Of a stretch of 64,000 bases of DNA, positions 61,470 to 64,000 are shown piece by piece. Source of the DNA: Bacillus pumilus. Lineage in GTDB: Bacteria; Bacillota; Bacilli; Bacillales; Bacillaceae. How positions within the stretch are numbered: the first letter of the stretch is position 1; each line of letters begins with the position of its first letter. The DNA lies in contig NZ_LT906438.1 of NCBI RefSeq assembly GCF_900186955.1, positions 2,418,001 to 2,482,000 on the forward strand. The letters are read 5' to 3'. The position numbers were made by a program, and so were the translations under genes. The notes under the pieces are model-generated. The model saw only the letters and a program-made list of their open reading frames with translations, ran no database searches and had not been told where the DNA came from.

Positions 61470-62253
61470 AGGTCATCACCTGAATAGGATCGATAAACTG
61501 TTCATTTTGCTTAATGGCAAAGTAATATGTGCCCTTTCCTTGATCATCAAGTGAGATCTGGCCAATTTTCTCACCCTTGTCGACAAAATCGTATAAGGCC
61601 ACATTGGCTTCCTTTAATTGACCGTACCAGCTATAGCTGTTATCCGCATGCTGCACGACCACTGTCAGCCCTGTGTCACTTTTCTTTTTCACTTCTACTA
61701 CATAGCCTTCCTTCATACTGTCAATCGCTTCAGCCGATGTTTCGATTTTGACACCTGCTCCATTTTGCGTAAAGGATTCCTGTACTTTTCCAGAAGCAGG
61801 TACGGCCAGTTCTTGGTTCGCTTGTACATCTTTTTGGTCTTCCTTTTTGTCGGTTAAAAAGGCAAGGGGGTTTCCAACTGTTTTCTCAAACCAGCGATTG
61901 GCAGCAGCAAATTGAAAATCTTGCTCAAAGGTCTGCGTAATGATCGGCTTCAGCTGCTGAAACGGCCCTGCCTGACCTTTAAATGAAATGGCTACAATCA
62001 ACACAAGAGACGCAGATAATAAACATTTCAGCACAAAGGCATTGGGGTTAAATAGCGGATGCTGATATTTCTTCGGCTGATGAGACGACGATTCAAAGGA
62101 AGACGACCCTGAATGCTTTTCTTCCTCTGTCAGCATGACCCATGGAGGGATATCCTCTTTTTTCTTGAAAGTCGTCTTCTTAGATGGAGCAGCTGACTGC
62201 TTCGTTTTGCGGCGCTGCGCGATTTTCTTTCGGTACTCGTCCACACTTTTCAT
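61462..62253 (-). CDS. spoIVFA: SpoIVFA, inhibitor and scaffold of SpoIVFB
   Basis: The 263-residue protein has a basic cytoplasmic N-terminus (MKSVDEYRKKIAQRRKTK), one membrane helix (FVLKCLLSASLVLIVAISF, about 83-101) and an outer M23-like domain (VEVKKKSDTGLTVVVQHADNSYSWYGQL) without clear zinc ligands. It anchors SpoIVFB and BofA in the outer forespore membrane. ATG at 62253 follows AAAGGGTG. A short palindrome ACAAACAGTTTGT (62270-62282) lies just upstream. Confidence 0.92.
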   Translation of the reverse strand: MKSVDEYRKKIAQRRKTKQSAAPSKKTTFKKKEDIPPWVMLTEEEKHSGSSSFESSSHQPKKYQHPLFNPNAFVLKCLLSASLVLIVAISFKGQAGPFQQLKPIITQTFEQDFQFAAANRWFEKTVGNPLAFLTDKKEDQKDVQANQELAVPASGKVQESFTQNGAGVKIETSAEAIDSMKEGYVVEVKKKSDTGLTVVVQHADNSYSWYGQLKEANVALYDFVDKGEKIGQISLDDQGKGTYYFAIKQNEQFIDPIQVMTFE

Positions 62254-62321
62254 GAGATCACCCTTTACATACAAACAGTTTGTACATTTTATGTGGTGAC
62301 CTCATCTGATATGCAACAAAA

Positions 62322-62346
62322 AGACCGATTCTGATCGAATCGGTCT
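62322..62346 (-). terminator. Terminator after minD
   Basis: Arms AGACCGATTC and GAATCGGTCT with loop TGATC; minus strand ends in TTTTTG. Confidence 0.88.
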
Positions 62347-62365
62347 CATTTTACCTGAATGCTTA

Positions 62366-63175
62366 TTAAGCTCTTACACCAAAAAATGCTTTCAGCTTCG
62401 CAAACATTCCTTTGTTTTCATCTTCAAATGATTGAAGTGGAACAGATTCGCCTAGTACGCGGCGGGCGATATTACGATACGCAATCGAGACTTTATTTTT
62501 AGCATCCATGACAATCGGTTCACCATTGTTTGAAGCCTTAATCACGTCATCATCATCAGCGACAATGCCAAGAAGATCAATCGATAAGTGATGGACAACT
62601 TCATCCACATCCATTGAATCGCCACTTTTCGCCATGTGTGTACGAATACGGTTGACAATCAAACGAGGTGGTTCGATATCTTCTTGTTCTAACAAGCCGA
62701 TGATACGGTCGGCATCTCTTACAGCTGAGATCTCAGGCGTCGTCACGACAATTGCCTTATCTGCACCAGATACAGCATTTTTAAAGCCTTGCTCAATTCC
62801 AGCAGGGCAATCAATGACGACATAATCAAAGTCTTGTTTCAATGATTGAATTAATTCTTTGATCTGCTCTGGTTCTACAGCCGTTTTATCGCTTGTTTGA
62901 GCAGCGGGTAAAAGATACAAAAGATCCTCGAAACGCTTATCTTTTACAAGCGCTTGGTGAATTTTACATCTTCCTTCTACTACATCGACTAGATCATAAA
63001 TAATGCGGTTCTCAAGCCCCATCACGACATCTAAATTCCGAAGGCCAATATCGGTATCAACTAGACACACCTTTTTCCCTTGAATTGCTAGTGCTGTGCC
63101 TAAGTTTGCAGATGTTGTTGTTTTGCCAACGCCGCCTTTTCCTGAGGTAATCACAATAGCCTCGCCCAATTTCAC
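62366..63175 (-). CDS. minD: Septum site-determining ATPase MinD
   Basis: The 269-residue ATPase places MinC at the membrane to block polar division. It has the deviant Walker A KGGVGKTTTSANLG near residue 12, DTDIGLRNLDVVMG near 40, VVIDCPAGIE near 117 and a C-terminal amphipathic helix (MFAKLKAFFGVRA) for membrane binding. It overlaps minC by four bases. Confidence 0.97.
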   Translation of the reverse strand: MKLGEAIVITSGKGGVGKTTTSANLGTALAIQGKKVCLVDTDIGLRNLDVVMGLENRIIYDLVDVVEGRCKIHQALVKDKRFEDLLYLLPAAQTSDKTAVEPEQIKELIQSLKQDFDYVVIDCPAGIEQGFKNAVSGADKAIVVTTPEISAVRDADRIIGLLEQEDIEPPRLIVNRIRTHMAKSGDSMDVDEVVHHLSIDLLGIVADDDDVIKASNNGEPIVMDAKNKVSIAYRNIARRVLGESVPLQSFEDENKGMFAKLKAFFGVRA

Positions 63176-63855
63176 ATTCCTCCCTCAAGCCTTGTCAGAT
63201 TAGGTCTTATATGAGCCAATTGCTGCAGGCGTTCAATGATCATGTTGCCATCTATATCTAAATAAGCACATTCCATTTCATTTCCATCTTCTTTTTGATC
63301 TGGTGCACGGTTAAACACTTGTGCGATGCGAAGCTGTGTTGGAATCATACGAGATGCCGCAATGACAGCTTGTTTATTCCCATTACATCCAGCATGTGCC
63401 ACGCCTTTTAAAGCGCCGAGCACAAAAATATTTCCCCCTGCACGAATCGTTCCGCCAGGATTGACATCTCCTACTAATAAGAGATCTCCTTCAACATACA
63501 GTACCTGTCCAGAGCGCACAATTTTGGCTACAGAGGTAATTTCGGCCTCTGCTTTTAATCGTCTCGCCTCTTCAGTTGACATGACGTCACTTTCAATAGA
63601 GTGAATGACGAGATGTTCATTTTCAGAGACTGCTTCAGTCAAACGCATTTCCTGATCCTCTGTTAAATACCGAAAACCAAGCTTAATATGCACATTAACC
63701 TTATGACCTTCCCTTCCATCTGTATATTGCTCAAGTAAAAGAACCTCTCGCAAGCCAGAAAGAAGGTCATCAAACGAACAGTCATCATTTAACTGTAATG
63801 TTAATCCGTTTTTTGTACCTTTTATTGTCACATATTGCTGTTTTTGAGTTTTCAA
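63172..63855 (-). CDS. minC: Septum site-determining protein MinC
   Basis: The 227-residue FtsZ inhibitor starts at TTG (MKTQKQQYVTIKGTKNGLTLQLND) eight bases after GAGGTG. The N-terminal FtsZ-interacting domain is followed by the C-terminal beta-helix with VEGDLLLVGDVNPGGTIRAGGNIFVLGALKGVAHAG-type repeats around residues 125-165. It acts with MinD. Confidence 0.96.
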   Translation of the reverse strand: MKTQKQQYVTIKGTKNGLTLQLNDDCSFDDLLSGLREVLLLEQYTDGREGHKVNVHIKLGFRYLTEDQEMRLTEAVSENEHLVIHSIESDVMSTEEARRLKAEAEITSVAKIVRSGQVLYVEGDLLLVGDVNPGGTIRAGGNIFVLGALKGVAHAGCNGNKQAVIAASRMIPTQLRIAQVFNRAPDQKEDGNEMECAYLDIDGNMIIERLQQLAHIRPNLTRLEGGM

Positions 63856-63909
63856 GATGCTCACCTCAACAACATACTCATTTCGCCGTATTTGGACAAA
63901 CTCCTGCTT

Positions 63910-64000
63910 TTATTCGTCGATCAGTCCTTGTTTCATATTGATGAAAAAGAGCCTAAGCGGCACAACAAGTATGAGAGACGCAGCAGTATTTAAAAGAATC
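63910..64000 (-). CDS. mreD: MreD, C-terminal end only
   Basis: The last 29 codons of a membrane protein enter from the right edge (ILLNTAASLILVVPLRLFF...KQGLIDE). Position directly before minC, and the hydrophobic segment followed by a short charged tail, fit the rod-shape protein MreD of the mreBCD-minCD cluster. The identification rests mainly on gene order. Confidence 0.7.
   Translation of the reverse strand, partial: ILLNTAASLILVVPLRLFFINMKQGLIDE

Noticed and set aside
62270-62282. Palindrome ACAAACAGTTTGT before spoIVFA as an operator
   Set aside because: It is short and A/T-rich, no known sporulation regulator with this site comes to mind, and it may be chance.

Overview
The window is chromosomal DNA of a Bacillus species. 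Gene content and order follow the B. subtilis 168 stretch from mreD/minCD to alaS/yrzB almost gene by gene: secDF, spoVB, safA/coxA, bofC, spoIVFAB, spo0B, cymR, and 6S RNA next to aspS. The proteins diverge from the B. subtilis ones I can recall, and thiC and the yhfSTU genes sit in different places, so a relative such as the pumilus group is likely. That placement is inference. Most genes lie on the minus strand, so the window reads as operons running right to left.

Layout from left to right. 1-2840: a biotin-linked transport and fatty-acid cluster (thiolase yhfS cut by the edge, acyl-CoA synthetase yhfT, BioY) behind a promoter that carries a BirA-type operator. 2849-6950: yrzB, yrrK, ireB-like yrzL, and alaS with its T-box leader. 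6956-11139: an AI-2E exporter-family protein and the plus-strand glnQHMP glutamine ABC transporter. 11175-18038: small proteins, RecD2, a TPR protein, the tRNA thiolation pair MnmA/cysteine desulfurase, and CymR. 18246-24496: RarA, TcdA, 6S RNA, AspS and HisS with a T-box leader. 24613-35735: amidase YrvJ, Dtd, RelA, Apt, RecJ, YrvD, a frameshifted yrvC, SecDF and ComN. 35851-43690: SpoVB, YrbG, YrzE, then ruvAB-queA-tgt-yajC behind a LexA-type box, and BofC. 43917-50483: YrzF, two small unknown genes, thiC with a TPP riboswitch, a LysE-type exporter, CoxA and SafA. 50615-55913: NAD synthesis genes nadBCA diverging from nifS-niaR. 55938-64000: pheA, pheB, obg, spo0B, rpmA, prp, rplU, spoIVFA/FB, minCD and the end of mreD.

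The most unusual structure is a short dispersed repeat of about 165-175 bp, present three times (19545-19719, 44589-44763, 49011-49174). Its ends are imperfect inverted repeats beginning CAG. Each copy sits inside a Rho-independent terminator, and each is flanked by a 24-27 bp direct repeat that is the terminator hairpin itself, so every insertion has duplicated the host terminator. The element also carries its own hairpin followed by a T-rich run. It looks like a miniature transposable element that targets terminators and makes unusually long target duplications. Other points of note are a two-base slippage that splits yrvC, an internal Shine-Dalgarno site in safA, a hairpin that could sequester the recJ ribosome binding site, and a 48-codon gene behind a perfect palindrome.

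Starts were moved downstream of the longest open frame wherever a Shine-Dalgarno sequence or the family's usual N-terminus supported it. Names were assigned from motifs and remembered gene order, without any database search.
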